A stretch of 64,000 nt of DNA from NCBI RefSeq assembly GCF_902374955.1, contig NZ_CABKRX010000087.1:1-64000 (forward strand), read 5' to 3'. The position numbers and the translations under genes are program-made. Numbering within the stretch: position 1 is the stretch's first letter; every line of letters begins with the position of its first letter. Shown one piece after another: positions 33,857 to 43,306 of this stretch. The notes under the pieces were generated by a model, which was given only the letters and a program-made list of their open reading frames with translations, had not been told where the DNA came from and did not search any database. The DNA is from Bacillus massilioanorexius (GTDB lineage: Bacteria > Bacillota > Bacilli > Bacillales > DSM-1321).

Positions 33857-36800
33857 TTATCTCTCCACATTAAAGTACCTAGCCTCAGGATGGGCAAACA
33901 CAATCGCTGAAACAGATGCTTCTGGTTCCATCATACAGCCATCCGTTAGTTTGACACCAATATCCTCTGGCTTTAATAGTCTAAATAGTTTTTCTTGATC
34001 TTCTAAGTTTGGACAAGCCGGGTATCCAAATGAAAATCTTTGCCCAATATATTTAGCGGCAAAACGTTCTTTCATAGTCATATCGATATGATCGCTTATT
34101 CCCCACTTATCACGAATGACTTGGTGCATTCTTTCTGCAAAACCTTCAGCTGTTTCTAAAGCGATAGACTGAATGGCATGACTTTTCAAAAACTCTCCTT
34201 TTTCTTTCCATTCATCACTTTTCTTACGAATTCCTTTACCTGCTGTTACTACATAGAAAGCGACATAATCCATTTCCCCTGATGAAACTGGTTTCAAATA
34301 GTCTGCTAAACATAAAAATGGGGAACTATTTTGTCTTGGAAAATCAAAGACTTCTAGTATCTCACTTTGATTGTCAGGATTATAGACAATGACCTTATTC
34401 CCATCACTTTGAGCAGGGAAAAATTGATATACACCATTCACTTGATACTGATCTCTTGATAAATCTTCATACAATGAATCGACTAGTTCAGTTAATTGCA
34501 AAGCTTTTTCATCTTTTTTCTCAAGTAATGCATCTAACTTACCTTTTAGACCTAAATGATGGCCGATTAACATTTGTCGATTTACATACGGCATTATACT
34601 TTGTAAAGGATAATTCAATAATGTATGCCTTTTTAAATCTTCTGGCACTTTTACATTTGCTTGCCCAACTGTCACTACCGCTTTTTCCACAACTGTTTTT
34701 TCAGTTTTTGTTGCAGCTAGTGCTTGGGATTTTCTTCTTTTTTCATTTAGTTCAAAAATAAATGATTGCTTCTTTTCTTCATCATGCATTGTATTGACTA
34801 AAGCTAAACCTTCCATTGCATCCTTTGCATAAAGTACTGTTCCTTTATATTCTGGTGCTATTTTAGTATCTGTAAATTTCCTAGATAATGCAGCTCCTCC
34901 AACTATAATTGGTATCTTGATTTCTTTATCTTTTAAATCCTGGGCTGTCAAAACCATTTGCTGAGCTGATTTAACAAGCAACCCAGATAAACCAATCATA
35001 GAAGGCTTGTGCTGTTCAACAGCTTCAATAAGCTGTTGAGCCGTTACTTTTATGCCTAAATCAATAATATCGTAACCATTATTAGATAGGATGATTTCAA
35101 CTAAATTTTTACCTATATCATGTACGTCACCTTTTACGGTAGCTAAAATAATTTTCCCTTTCGAGTTCCCTGTCTCACTTTTCTCCATAAATTGCTCTAA
35201 ATGGGATACGGATGCTTTCATAACTTCCGCACTTTGAAGAACCTCTGCAACAATTAGCTGGTTATCGTTAAATAGAACCCCAACCTCACTCATGCCTGCC
35301 ATTAATGGACCATTAATGATATCGAGTGGTGCATTACCCCTAGCTAGCGCTTCATCTAAATCAGGGATTAATCCTTCCTTCGTACCTTCGACAATATATT
35401 TTGCTAATCGTTCCTCTAACGGTAATTTTTTATGGTCAACTTGTTTGACAACTTTCTTATCTCTATAAAAATCCACCATCGCTTGAAGAGTCTCATCACT
35501 TGTTTCAAAAAGTAGCTTCTCAGACAATTCGATTTCATCTTTTGGAATACTTGCAAAACGTTCAAGCTTCTCTGTATTAACAATGGCATAATCTAAGCCA
35601 GCTTTTGTACAATGATATAAAAATACAGCGTTTAAAATCTCTCTTCCTCGAGGAGGCAAACCGAAAGATACATTGCTAACACCAAGAATCGTTAAACAAT
35701 TTGGCATCGTTTCTTTAATCGCCTGTATCCCTTTAACAGTTTCAAGAGCTGATCCAATATATTGTTCATCTCCAGTACCTACGGGAAATACTAGTGGGTC
35801 AAAAATGATATCTTTTGGATTAACACCATATTTATTAACCAGCAAATCATAGGAGCGTTTTGCTATGCGTAATTTATCTTCTGCTTTAACTGCCATTCCT
35901 TTTTCGTCTATTGTACCAACAACTAATGCACCACCATACTGATGAATAAGTGTTGAAACACTTTTAAATTTCTCTTCACCATCTTCTAGATTGACTGAAT
36001 TAATAACTGCCTTTCCTTGTGAATGCTTAAGAGCCATTTCTATAACCTTATCATCAGTAGAGTCAATTACGAGTGGTACTTTAACTTTCTTGACTACCTC
36101 TGAAACAAACTCTTTCATGTTACCTAGCTCATCATCATCAGGATCTGCTAAACATATATCAATAACATGTGCACCTTTTTTTACTTGGGCACGAGCTATT
36201 TCTGATGCTTGTTCAAACTTCTTATCACGAATGAGTTCTTTAAATTTTCTTGAACCAATTACGTTTGTACGCTCACCAACAAAGAGTGGTCTCATACTAT
36301 CATCATATAGTAGAGAATCTGTTCCCGAAACTGCATGATTATGTGTTTCACTTGAAATAACACGTGGCGCTATGTCCTTTACCGCCTCTACCATTGCAGA
36401 AATATGTGCTGGTGTCGTTCCACAGCAGCCACCAATAATATTAATCCACCCTTTTTCAGCAAATTGCTTTACTTTGCTTGCTAATGAAGATGGTGATTCG
36501 TGATAATGCCCTTCTTCATCAGGTAAACCCGCATTCGGATAACAACTAATTCCTGTATTTGCTAATTGAGAAAGAGTACGAACATGATCTGTCATAAATT
36601 CAGGACCAGTTGCACAATTCAAACCTACTGCAATAGGCTCCATATAGTCACACGAAAAATAAAAAGCATCAATTGGCTGACCAGCTAAAGTCGTTCCCAT
36701 AGGCTCAATCGTACCGGAAATAATAATAGGGAGCTTTTTATCTTTTTTCGAAAAAGCCTCTTGTATACCCGTATAGGCTGCTTTCACATTCAACATATCT

Positions 36801-37294
36801 TGGCAAGTTTCCACAATTAATACATCACAGCCACCATCGATCAAGCCCTCTACTTGCTCACAATAAGAAGCTTTTAGCAAATCAAAAGTTGTACCACCTG
36901 TTAAAGATAGCGTTTTGGTAGTAGGTCCCATCGAACCGCCTACAAAGCGTGGCTTTTCAGGAGTTGAAAATTTTTCACAGGCTGCTTTTGCAAGCTCTGC
37001 GGAAGCTTTGTTTATTTCATAAGCTTTAGAACCTATATTGTATTCATCCAATACTAGACGAGTAGCACCGAAAGTATTTGTTTCAATAATGTCAGCACCC
37101 GCTAGTAGATAATCTTCATGAATTTTACTGATCGTCTCAGGAGATGTCAGTGATAAATATTCATTACATCCTTCATATTCTTCGCCTCCAAAATCAGAAG
37201 CTGTTAAATTGGCATTTTGGATCATCGTACCCATTGCCCCGTCAAGAACAAGAATTCGTTCCTTCATTATATTCGTTAAAGAATGATTATTCAT
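33857..37294 (-). CDS. metH: Cobalamin-dependent methionine synthase
   Basis: The 1145-residue protein transfers a methyl group from 5-methyl-tetrahydrofolate through cobalamin to homocysteine. Modules in order: homocysteine domain (about 1-310; zinc cysteines in GGCCGTTPAH), pterin-binding domain (about 340-610; VGERTNVIGSRKF), B12 cap and cobalamin domain (about 630-870; DVHDIGKN supplies the cobalt-ligand His; GLSGLLVKS) and C-terminal SAM-dependent reactivation domain (about 920-1140; GYPACPNLEDQ). All modules are intact. The start MNNHS overlaps the end of yitJ by 8 bp, so translation is probably coupled. It is the last gene of the S-box operon. Confidence 0.97.
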   Translation of the reverse strand: MNNHSLTNIMKERILVLDGAMGTMIQNANLTASDFGGEEYEGCNEYLSLTSPETISKIHEDYLLAGADIIETNTFGATRLVLDEYNIGSKAYEINKASAELAKAACEKFSTPEKPRFVGGSMGPTTKTLSLTGGTTFDLLKASYCEQVEGLIDGGCDVLIVETCQDMLNVKAAYTGIQEAFSKKDKKLPIIISGTIEPMGTTLAGQPIDAFYFSCDYMEPIAVGLNCATGPEFMTDHVRTLSQLANTGISCYPNAGLPDEEGHYHESPSSLASKVKQFAEKGWINIIGGCCGTTPAHISAMVEAVKDIAPRVISSETHNHAVSGTDSLLYDDSMRPLFVGERTNVIGSRKFKELIRDKKFEQASEIARAQVKKGAHVIDICLADPDDDELGNMKEFVSEVVKKVKVPLVIDSTDDKVIEMALKHSQGKAVINSVNLEDGEEKFKSVSTLIHQYGGALVVGTIDEKGMAVKAEDKLRIAKRSYDLLVNKYGVNPKDIIFDPLVFPVGTGDEQYIGSALETVKGIQAIKETMPNCLTILGVSNVSFGLPPRGREILNAVFLYHCTKAGLDYAIVNTEKLERFASIPKDEIELSEKLLFETSDETLQAMVDFYRDKKVVKQVDHKKLPLEERLAKYIVEGTKEGLIPDLDEALARGNAPLDIINGPLMAGMSEVGVLFNDNQLIVAEVLQSAEVMKASVSHLEQFMEKSETGNSKGKIILATVKGDVHDIGKNLVEIILSNNGYDIIDLGIKVTAQQLIEAVEQHKPSMIGLSGLLVKSAQQMVLTAQDLKDKEIKIPIIVGGAALSRKFTDTKIAPEYKGTVLYAKDAMEGLALVNTMHDEEKKQSFIFELNEKRRKSQALAATKTEKTVVEKAVVTVGQANVKVPEDLKRHTLLNYPLQSIMPYVNRQMLIGHHLGLKGKLDALLEKKDEKALQLTELVDSLYEDLSRDQYQVNGVYQFFPAQSDGNKVIVYNPDNQSEILEVFDFPRQNSSPFLCLADYLKPVSSGEMDYVAFYVVTAGKGIRKKSDEWKEKGEFLKSHAIQSIALETAEGFAERMHQVIRDKWGISDHIDMTMKERFAAKYIGQRFSFGYPACPNLEDQEKLFRLLKPEDIGVKLTDGCMMEPEASVSAIVFAHPEARYFNVER

Positions 37295-39131
37295 AGACCG
37301 ACACTTCCTCTTTCTGCTTCGCATCAATTGTTCGAATAAATTGTGTTAGCTCTGCTGTCATGTTATATCGTAAAAATGGTGTTATTAAATATATTCCATT
37401 AAATCTTTCCATTGCCGCTTCAACTAATTCTTTCGCAATGGCAATCCCTTCTAATTCAGCTTGTACGCGATCATCTCCAACTTTGGCCATTGCCTGTAAC
37501 ACCGACTCAGGTAAAGTGATTCCAGGGACTTCATGATGGATAAATTCTGCATTACGATAACTTGTTAAAGGCATAATTCCTAAGAAAATCGGCGTAGATA
37601 AATGTTTTGTCGCTTGGTATATCTCTTCTACTTGATGAACCGAATAGATGGGTTGAGTTAAAAAAGAATCGGCTCCACAGGAGATTTTCTTTTCCATACG
37701 CGCAACAGCCTTATGAAGGTACTTAACATTAGGATTAAAAGCAGCAGCAACTTTGAAATTCGTTTTTTGCCCTAATGACTTTCCACTATAAGAAACACCT
37801 TGATTATATTGTTTAATTAAACTAATTAAATCCATAGAAGATACATCATACACAGATGTTGCTCCCGGAAAATCTCCAACCTTTGATGGATCACCTGTAA
37901 TCACAAGAATTTCATCCATACCTAAAGTATGCAGACCCATTAAATGCGATTGTAAGCCTATTAAATTATGATCGCGGCAAGTTAAATGTATCAATGGATT
38001 AATTCCATGTTGCTGCAATTTAGATCCTAATGCCATATTGCTAATTCGAGGTGAAGCTAATGAATTATCAGCCATCGTTATGGTATCGGCTCCAGCATCC
38101 ATTAATGCTTTCGCACCCTCCATATACTTTGAGGTATTCAATACCTTTGGCGGATCTAATTCTACTAAAATAGTACGTTGTTTTCTTGCTTTTTCATATA
38201 ACGCTTCTGATTCTCCTTGCACACTAGTTTGAATCACTTCAACCTTTCTTGGAGTAATCCTCTTTTCTGTAATTGGCTCTAAACCTTTTAAAGCTTTCTT
38301 AACTTCTTCAATATGCTTTGGCGTGGTGCCGCAACATCCTCCAATAACCCTTACCCCTTGTTCACGTAAGAGTAATGAACTTTTTCCGAAATATTCAGGA
38401 TTTTCTTCGTACTTCAACTTCCCATCTAAATATTCTGGGAGGCTTGCATTCGGATATGCAGACAGTACTGCTTTTTTAAAAAGAGGTACTTGTTCAAACG
38501 AACGAATGGTATGATATGGACCAAGACGACAATTAACACCGACAACATCTGCTCCAAGTTCTTCTAATCTTTCTAGCGCATCACTCAAATGCATTCCATT
38601 TTGTAAATAACCAATTTCATGTAGAGATACATTCGCAATAATTGGTAAAGTCGTTTCTTGTCTGGCAATTTTCAGAACGGACTCCATTTCCTCAAAATCA
38701 TAATAGGTCTCCAAAATAATACCATCTGGATTTTCTAATAATAAGCTGAATAATTGCTCTCGAAAATTTCTTTTTATTTCATCTATCGAAATGTCCGATT
38801 TGCGAAGACTTCTCGTCGCGCCAATTGTCCCAAAAACAAAACAATCCTCATTTGCCGCACTTCTAGCTATTTTCATTCCTTCTCTATTAATTACGGAAAC
38901 CTGATCTTCTAATCCGAATCTTTTTAACTTATAATGATTCGCTCCATAAGTATTCGATTGGATAATTTCCGAACCGGCAATGACGTACGCTTGATGAACA
39001 CTTTTAATTAAGCCTGGATTCGTTATGTTTAATTCTTCAAAACATTGATCTACACCAGTAGCATAAAGAAGTGTACCCATCGCACCTTCACCGATCAAAA
39101 TTCTTTTTTGTATTTCATCACGAAAATTCAT
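37287..39131 (-). CDS. yitJ: Bifunctional homocysteine S-methyltransferase / methylene-THF reductase
   Basis: The 614-residue protein fuses a homocysteine methyltransferase domain (about 1-290; GEGAMGTLLYATG, zinc cysteine pair in GGCCGTTPKH) to a MetF-like 5,10-methylene-THF reductase (about 320-600; ELDPPKVLNTSKYMEGAKAL, TCRDHN, ITGDPSK, FLTQPIYSV). It makes 5-methyl-THF for MetH and may itself methylate homocysteine. This fusion is typical of B. subtilis YitJ, itself an S-box gene. GAGGTGA precedes the ATG. It lies 59 bp after metI and overlaps metH by 8 bp. Confidence 0.94.
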   Translation of the reverse strand: MNFRDEIQKRILIGEGAMGTLLYATGVDQCFEELNITNPGLIKSVHQAYVIAGSEIIQSNTYGANHYKLKRFGLEDQVSVINREGMKIARSAANEDCFVFGTIGATRSLRKSDISIDEIKRNFREQLFSLLLENPDGIILETYYDFEEMESVLKIARQETTLPIIANVSLHEIGYLQNGMHLSDALERLEELGADVVGVNCRLGPYHTIRSFEQVPLFKKAVLSAYPNASLPEYLDGKLKYEENPEYFGKSSLLLREQGVRVIGGCCGTTPKHIEEVKKALKGLEPITEKRITPRKVEVIQTSVQGESEALYEKARKQRTILVELDPPKVLNTSKYMEGAKALMDAGADTITMADNSLASPRISNMALGSKLQQHGINPLIHLTCRDHNLIGLQSHLMGLHTLGMDEILVITGDPSKVGDFPGATSVYDVSSMDLISLIKQYNQGVSYSGKSLGQKTNFKVAAAFNPNVKYLHKAVARMEKKISCGADSFLTQPIYSVHQVEEIYQATKHLSTPIFLGIMPLTSYRNAEFIHHEVPGITLPESVLQAMAKVGDDRVQAELEGIAIAKELVEAAMERFNGIYLITPFLRYNMTAELTQFIRTIDAKQKEEVSVYE

Positions 39132-39190
39132 GACGTACTCACCTCAATATCATTTTTCTGGTAGTTTCTACGTTGAAAAATAGTCATCCA

Positions 39191-40348
39191 TTAAACTAAA
39201 CTATTTTTTCGACTTTGCTGTAGAGCTTGTTTTAAATCTAAAAGTAAATCATCTACATGTTCAATACCTACAGAAAGTCGTAGTAAGCGATCATTCACAC
39301 CCATTTTATCTCTCATTTCTTTCGGGATATCAGCATGTGTTTGCGTATATGGATACGTAATTAATGATTCCACTCCACCTAAGCTTTCTGCATAACTAAT
39401 GATTTTCAAATTTTTCAAAATGGCTGCTACTACCGAAATATCTTCCACTTCGAATGAAAGCATTGCTCCATGTCCATTACTTTGCTTTTCATTAATCGCT
39501 TTCTGAGGATGAGATTGAAGTCCTGGATAGTACACTTTTGTGATCAGGTCTTGTTCTTCGAGCCAGCTAGCAATTTGATATGCATTTTTTTGCTGTTGTT
39601 CCATACGAATTGCCAATGTTTTTATACCTCTTAGTAGAAGCCAAGAATCTTGAGGTCCAAGAATAGCACCTGCTCCATTTTGCAACTTTAACATTTTTTC
39701 ACTAAGTTCAGGAGTTGCGGTTACTACTAAACCAGCGATTACATCATTATGTCCACCTATATACTTCGATGCACTATGAATAACAATGTCAGCACCAAAC
39801 TGGATTGGCTTTTGTAAATATGGTGATAAAAATGTGTTATCTACGATTGTTAATAAGTGGCGCTCTTTTGCTATTTGACAAACTGCTTGTAAATCTGTCA
39901 CCTTCATTAATGGGTTAGAAGGTGTTTCTATAAATAATGCAGCAGTGTTTGGCTTTATTGCTTCAATTATACTTTCCGTACAGGAAGTATCTGCGTATGT
40001 AGCTGATATTCCAAAGTTCTTAAAAATTTCTTCTAAAACACGGTATGTTCCTCCGTATAAATCATCTGAGATGACGATATGATCTCCAGCTTTAAATAGG
40101 AATAAAATCGTTGAAATCGCCGACATTCCAGATGAAAAAGCAAACCCTGCGTCACCTTCTTCTAAAATGGCAATTGCTTCTTCGAGTGCTCTTCTTGTAG
40201 GATTAGCTGTTCTAGCATAATCATATCCTGTGCTTTTACCCAGCTCAGGATGTTCAAAAGTAGTACATTGATAGATGGGTGTACTAATGGCTCCTGTCGA
40301 TGGATCTCTTTTTACTCCTGATTGAACTAGCTTAGTAATAAAATTCAT
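39191..40348 (-). CDS. metI: Cystathionine gamma-synthase / O-acetylhomoserine thiolyase
   Basis: The 385-residue PLP enzyme of the Cys/Met-metabolism family joins an activated homoserine to cysteine or sulfide. It shows TPIYQCTTFEHPE, YDYARTANPTRRALE, SGMSAISTILFLFKAGDH, DNTFLSPYLQKP and the PLP-lysine motif IHSASKYIGGHNDV, with a C-terminal GGVESLITYP. The full-length match to B. subtilis MetI supports the name. No metC (cystathionine beta-lyase) follows, so direct sulfhydrylation to homocysteine may be the in-operon route, or MetC is encoded elsewhere. GGAGG lies 7 nt before the ATG. It is first in the S-box operon, 343 nt after the leader terminator. Confidence 0.9.
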   Translation of the reverse strand: MNFITKLVQSGVKRDPSTGAISTPIYQCTTFEHPELGKSTGYDYARTANPTRRALEEAIAILEEGDAGFAFSSGMSAISTILFLFKAGDHIVISDDLYGGTYRVLEEIFKNFGISATYADTSCTESIIEAIKPNTAALFIETPSNPLMKVTDLQAVCQIAKERHLLTIVDNTFLSPYLQKPIQFGADIVIHSASKYIGGHNDVIAGLVVTATPELSEKMLKLQNGAGAILGPQDSWLLLRGIKTLAIRMEQQQKNAYQIASWLEEQDLITKVYYPGLQSHPQKAINEKQSNGHGAMLSFEVEDISVVAAILKNLKIISYAESLGGVESLITYPYTQTHADIPKEMRDKMGVNDRLLRLSVGIEHVDDLLLDLKQALQQSRKNSLV

Positions 40349-40690
40349 ATTTCATCCTCCATTTTATCAACAATTCATTTTTTTAATATGTAATGATCAT
40401 TAAAGAGATTTATAATCTCACCAATGATTTTCAATCAACTTCTTGATGGTGTATGTTCTTGGTGGATGACTCTATTTTCAGGTAATGCATCTACAATTTA
40501 ACTGCATTGATTTTATCATTTGGCATATTTTCGTTCTTTTTTAATATAAGTTCTAAATCATTTGCAATCCTAAGGTTAGTGCCAAGTAGATATACTCATT
40601 TCTCGCATTTGCTGCATCAAAATTCCTTACTTCATATCAAAAGTAACGTCTAACCATGCCTTTGATATAAAAATCATTTTCAATATAAAC
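40349..40690 (-). other. Extra leader between SAM riboswitch and metI
   Basis: This gap of about 340 nt is unusually long for an S-box leader. It contains an inverted repeat ATATCAAA/TTTGATAT (near 40635-40670) and short open stretches without ribosome sites. No second aptamer is visible. It could be the remains of a deleted gene or a long untranslated leader. Confidence 0.4.
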
Positions 40691-40722
40691 AAAAAGCGCT
40701 CTTCCACTATGAAAGAGCGCCC
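40690..40722 (-). terminator. Riboswitch-controlled terminator
   Basis: GGGCGCTCTTTC (minus strand, 40711-40722) pairs with GGAAGAGCGC (40695-40704), followed by TTTTTG. It is the expression platform of the SAM riboswitch. Confidence 0.9.
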
Positions 40723-40744
40723 TTATATACTTATATTGACTTCT

Positions 40745-40847
40745 CTCTCATCGACTAGAATATATTTCTACTGGCATTGGCACCGTTCATTATATGATGG
40801 TTGCCGAGGCTTCACAGGACCAGTCCCTCCACCTCTCTAGATAAGAG
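40745..40847 (-). promoter_or_regulatory. SAM-I (S-box) riboswitch aptamer
   Basis: The minus strand shows P1 CTCTTATC (40840-40847) pairing with GATGAGAG (40745-40752), the invariant GAGGTGGAGGGACTGG, the TGAAGCCTCGGCAACC core and CGGTGCCAATGCCAG. These are S-box hallmarks. Bound SAM favours the terminator at 40690-40722, shutting down metI-yitJ-metH when methionine is ample. Confidence 0.96.
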
Positions 40848-40884
40848 TATGATATGTAGTTAATTGTTAATATTTTGTTTTTTT

Positions 40885-40913
40885 ATCATAAGGAGTATTT
40901 TCAGATTTGTCAA
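40885..40913 (-). promoter_or_regulatory. Sigma-A promoter of the methionine operon
   Basis: Minus strand TTGACA (40908-40913), 17-bp spacer, TATGAT (40885-40890). Transcription would start about 30 nt before the S-box P1 stem. Confidence 0.85.
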
Positions 40914-41226
40914 TATATTTTAACAATAATTTATGTAATACACTATTTTCGCTAACTTTGTTGCCTATTAAGATGGAGGAAAAATAGGCTATGCTACTCT
41001 CTCGGATGCTTGATTTCCACAGGGCGGTCAATCTTCATACAACAGTCTCGTACCTTACGCTTCAATTGACCTTTTTTATCCACTACTTTTATTCACCAAA
41101 CTTATTGAAAATCCACAATCTTTTAGCAAACTGTCCTGTACTAAAATGCAAATTAGTTAGTATACCTACCTAATATTTGGTATATTGGAGAAAGCGAAAA
41201 ATTCAAGGAAAAGAGGAGACTACTCG

Positions 41227-41679
41227 ATGTGGCAAGAATTCAAAAAATTTATTGATCGTGGTAATGTGTTAGATTTAGCAGTTGGGGTTGTTGTCGGAAC
41301 GGCATTTGGAAAGATCATCACTTCTTTCGTAGAGGATGTATTAATGCCTCCTATCGGCTTATTAATCGGAAAAGTTGACTTTACAGACTTATATATTAAT
41401 CTATCTGGTAAAGATTATCCTTCTCTCGCTGCTGCAAAATCAGCTGGAGCGGCTACCATTAACTATGGATTATTCTTAAACAATGTCATTAACTTTTTAA
41501 TTATTTCTTTTTGTATCTTTATCGTTATTAGACAGATAAATAAATTCACGAAAAAGAAAGAACAACCAGCTCCTACTACAAAAAAATGCCCAGCTTGTTT
41601 GTCAGAAATAGCTATTGAAGCAACACGTTGTCCTGCTTGTACAAGCTTTCTAGATGAAGAAAAAGCCGTATCAAACTAA
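41227..41679 (+). CDS. mscL: Large-conductance mechanosensitive channel
   Basis: The 150-residue protein is an MscL channel releasing solutes on hypo-osmotic shock. TM1 holds the pore motif NVLDLAVGVVVGTAFGKI, a periplasmic loop follows, then TM2 (NYGLFLNNVINFLIISFCIFI). The C terminus carries a zinc-ribbon-like CPAC...CPAC pair (about 119-140), seen in a subset of Gram-positive MscL proteins. The start is at MWQEFKKF after GAGGAG; an upstream in-frame Met lacks a ribosome site. An inverted repeat TATACC/GGTATA (41161-41166, 41179-41184) lies 43-66 bp upstream. Confidence 0.95.
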   Translation: MWQEFKKFIDRGNVLDLAVGVVVGTAFGKIITSFVEDVLMPPIGLLIGKVDFTDLYINLSGKDYPSLAAAKSAGAATINYGLFLNNVINFLIISFCIFIVIRQINKFTKKKEQPAPTTKKCPACLSEIAIEATRCPACTSFLDEEKAVSN

Positions 41680-41732
41680 GAATGTTTGAATGATTTTGTA
41701 CAATCTTACATATGATGAAATAAGTTATTACT

Positions 41733-41774
41733 AAACTAAGAAAAGAGCCGTATCCATAGCTCTTTTCTTAGTTT
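41733..41774. terminator. Bidirectional terminator between mscL and SRPBCC gene
   Basis: AAACTAAGAAAAGAGC (41733-41748) pairs perfectly with GCTCTTTTCTTAGTTT (41759-41774), abutting the stop codon of the gene at 41775. Confidence 0.88.
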
Positions 41775-42245
41775 CTATTCTTTTTCCTCAGCAATTGTTT
41801 TTAACTTTTCCAACTCTTCTTCCATCATTATTTTTGATGTCCATCCCAACAACTTCACCATTAGTTTATAATACCAGTTTTTAGGGACAATATATGTTTC
41901 TAGCATTAACCGTGTTACTATTTGATTATCCTTTTCATATGCCTCTAATAGGTACCTAGTTGTCATTACCCCTTGATCTGTATTGCCTTGAACAGCTGTA
42001 CTATAAGGAAAATCATACTCAAGCAAAACAGCTTCAGTCGTAATTATTTTTTTATTGAACTTCGAAACTGTTTTATATTTCGTTCCTGGTTTACATTCCA
42101 GTTTATCTTGTTCGGATTCATATATATTCTCAACAAAAATCTGACTCCACACTTTAATTTTGTCATCATCTGATAGAAATGAAAAAACCTTCTCGATTGG
42201 AGCTTCAATACTTTCTTTAATCTTATATACTAATACTTCTTCCAT
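41775..42245 (-). CDS. SRPBCC (START/polyketide-cyclase fold) protein
   Basis: The 156-residue protein begins with a typical SRPBCC strand-helix (VYKIKESIEAPIEKVFSFLSDDDKIKVWSQIFVENIYE) and ends with the long C-terminal helix of the fold (KLMVKLLGWTSKIMMEEELEKLKTI). The fold forms a hydrophobic ligand cavity. The ligand and role are unknown. AGGAG lies 12 nt before the ATG. It is a single-gene unit convergent with mscL. Confidence 0.78.
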   Translation of the reverse strand: MEEVLVYKIKESIEAPIEKVFSFLSDDDKIKVWSQIFVENIYESEQDKLECKPGTKYKTVSKFNKKIITTEAVLLEYDFPYSTAVQGNTDQGVMTTRYLLEAYEKDNQIVTRLMLETYIVPKNWYYKLMVKLLGWTSKIMMEEELEKLKTIAEEKE

Positions 42246-42442
42246 GATTACTAATATCTCCTATTCCTAACACTTTTGGAACTAAGCTCTGTTCAAATAC
42301 ATTCAAACTGTTAAGAAACACATGCTTATCGTAGTAGTCTTACTCTTTTCACTCACTGTATTTGAAACAAAACCAAGAAAAACTAAGCAATCATTATAGC
42401 ATGTTAAAAATAGATAGATAAGAGTAATAGTAACCATATATT

Positions 42443-43111
42443 TCAACTTATTCTTCGACGAAATTCATAATAATTGAGTGCAATACTACAAATACAAACA
42501 ACAAATCCACCAGCAGCAAATCCCGCTAAAACATCACTAGGATAATGTACTCCTAAATAGATTCGGCTTATACCAATCAAAATAATTAAAATAGCAAACA
42601 GAATTCCAATAATAATATCTACCATTTTACTTTTAGAAATTTTAGCCAAAATAACTGCTAATGATATATAAAAAATCATCGCACTCATACTATGTCCGCT
42701 AGGAAAGCTATAACCATTTTCTTCTATCAAACGATAAAATACAGGTCTTTCTCTTTCAAAGAATCCTTTAAGTAAAAGATTCAAAACTAAACCCGCTATG
42801 GATGATAATATGATATATACAGCATATCTCTTCTTGAAAAAAAACAAAATAATACTGCTAATTGAGACCGCTAAAACCAAGCCTAGTTGACCACCGAAAA
42901 ACGTGATTATTTTCATCACTGATGTTAATTGTTCAGAAATTCGACTTTGAATAAATTTAATAATCGAATAATCAAAGTTTTTTAACTCATTTATGTGAAG
43001 TCGATAGACCATAAATGCAAATACCACCGAAAATAGGACTAATAAACTTGCCATCGCTATAATATAGCGAGCATTTTTCTCCCTTGTATTCTCTTGAAGA
43101 TATTTATTCAT
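42443..43111 (-). CDS. PAP2-family membrane phosphatase
   Basis: The 222-residue protein has six transmembrane helices and the three PAP2 phosphatase motifs: KGFFERERP, SFPSGHSMSA and SRIYLGVHYPSDVLAG, whose His residues are catalytic. Such enzymes dephosphorylate undecaprenyl-, phosphatidylglycerol- or phosphatidic-acid-type lipids on the outer membrane face. The substrate is not fixed. AAGGAG precedes the ATG. Confidence 0.9.
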   Translation of the reverse strand: MNKYLQENTREKNARYIIAMASLLVLFSVVFAFMVYRLHINELKNFDYSIIKFIQSRISEQLTSVMKIITFFGGQLGLVLAVSISSIILFFFKKRYAVYIILSSIAGLVLNLLLKGFFERERPVFYRLIEENGYSFPSGHSMSAMIFYISLAVILAKISKSKMVDIIIGILFAILIILIGISRIYLGVHYPSDVLAGFAAGGFVVCICSIALNYYEFRRRIS

Positions 43112-43220
43112 ACTAAGTTCTCCTTAACATTTTTTCATCATGCTATCTCTCTTTATTTTTAGCTATACACCATGTATAACATACAGTTTGTAGTTGTCTA
43201 ACAGAATGTAGACAAAAAAT

Positions 43221-43259
43221 AGGATGTCTCCCAAAATTTGCACCTTTGAGTGACATCCT
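43221..43259 (-). terminator. Terminator after dapF
   Basis: On the minus strand AGGATGTC (43252-43259) pairs with GACATCCT (43221-43228), followed by ATTTTTTGTC. Reach is 48 bp beyond the dapF stop. Confidence 0.75.
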
Positions 43260-43306
43260 TTTTAACATCTTGTTGTTTCAAATAGAATAATGAAAAAATA
43301 TTTCTC

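Noticed and set aside
40991..41173. 60-codon ORF upstream of mscL
   Set aside because: GGAGG is 11 nt away and lies in the loop of a GCCTATT/AATAGGC stem; composition is not protein-like and no terminator or homologue is apparent. Leader peptide considered but not supported.
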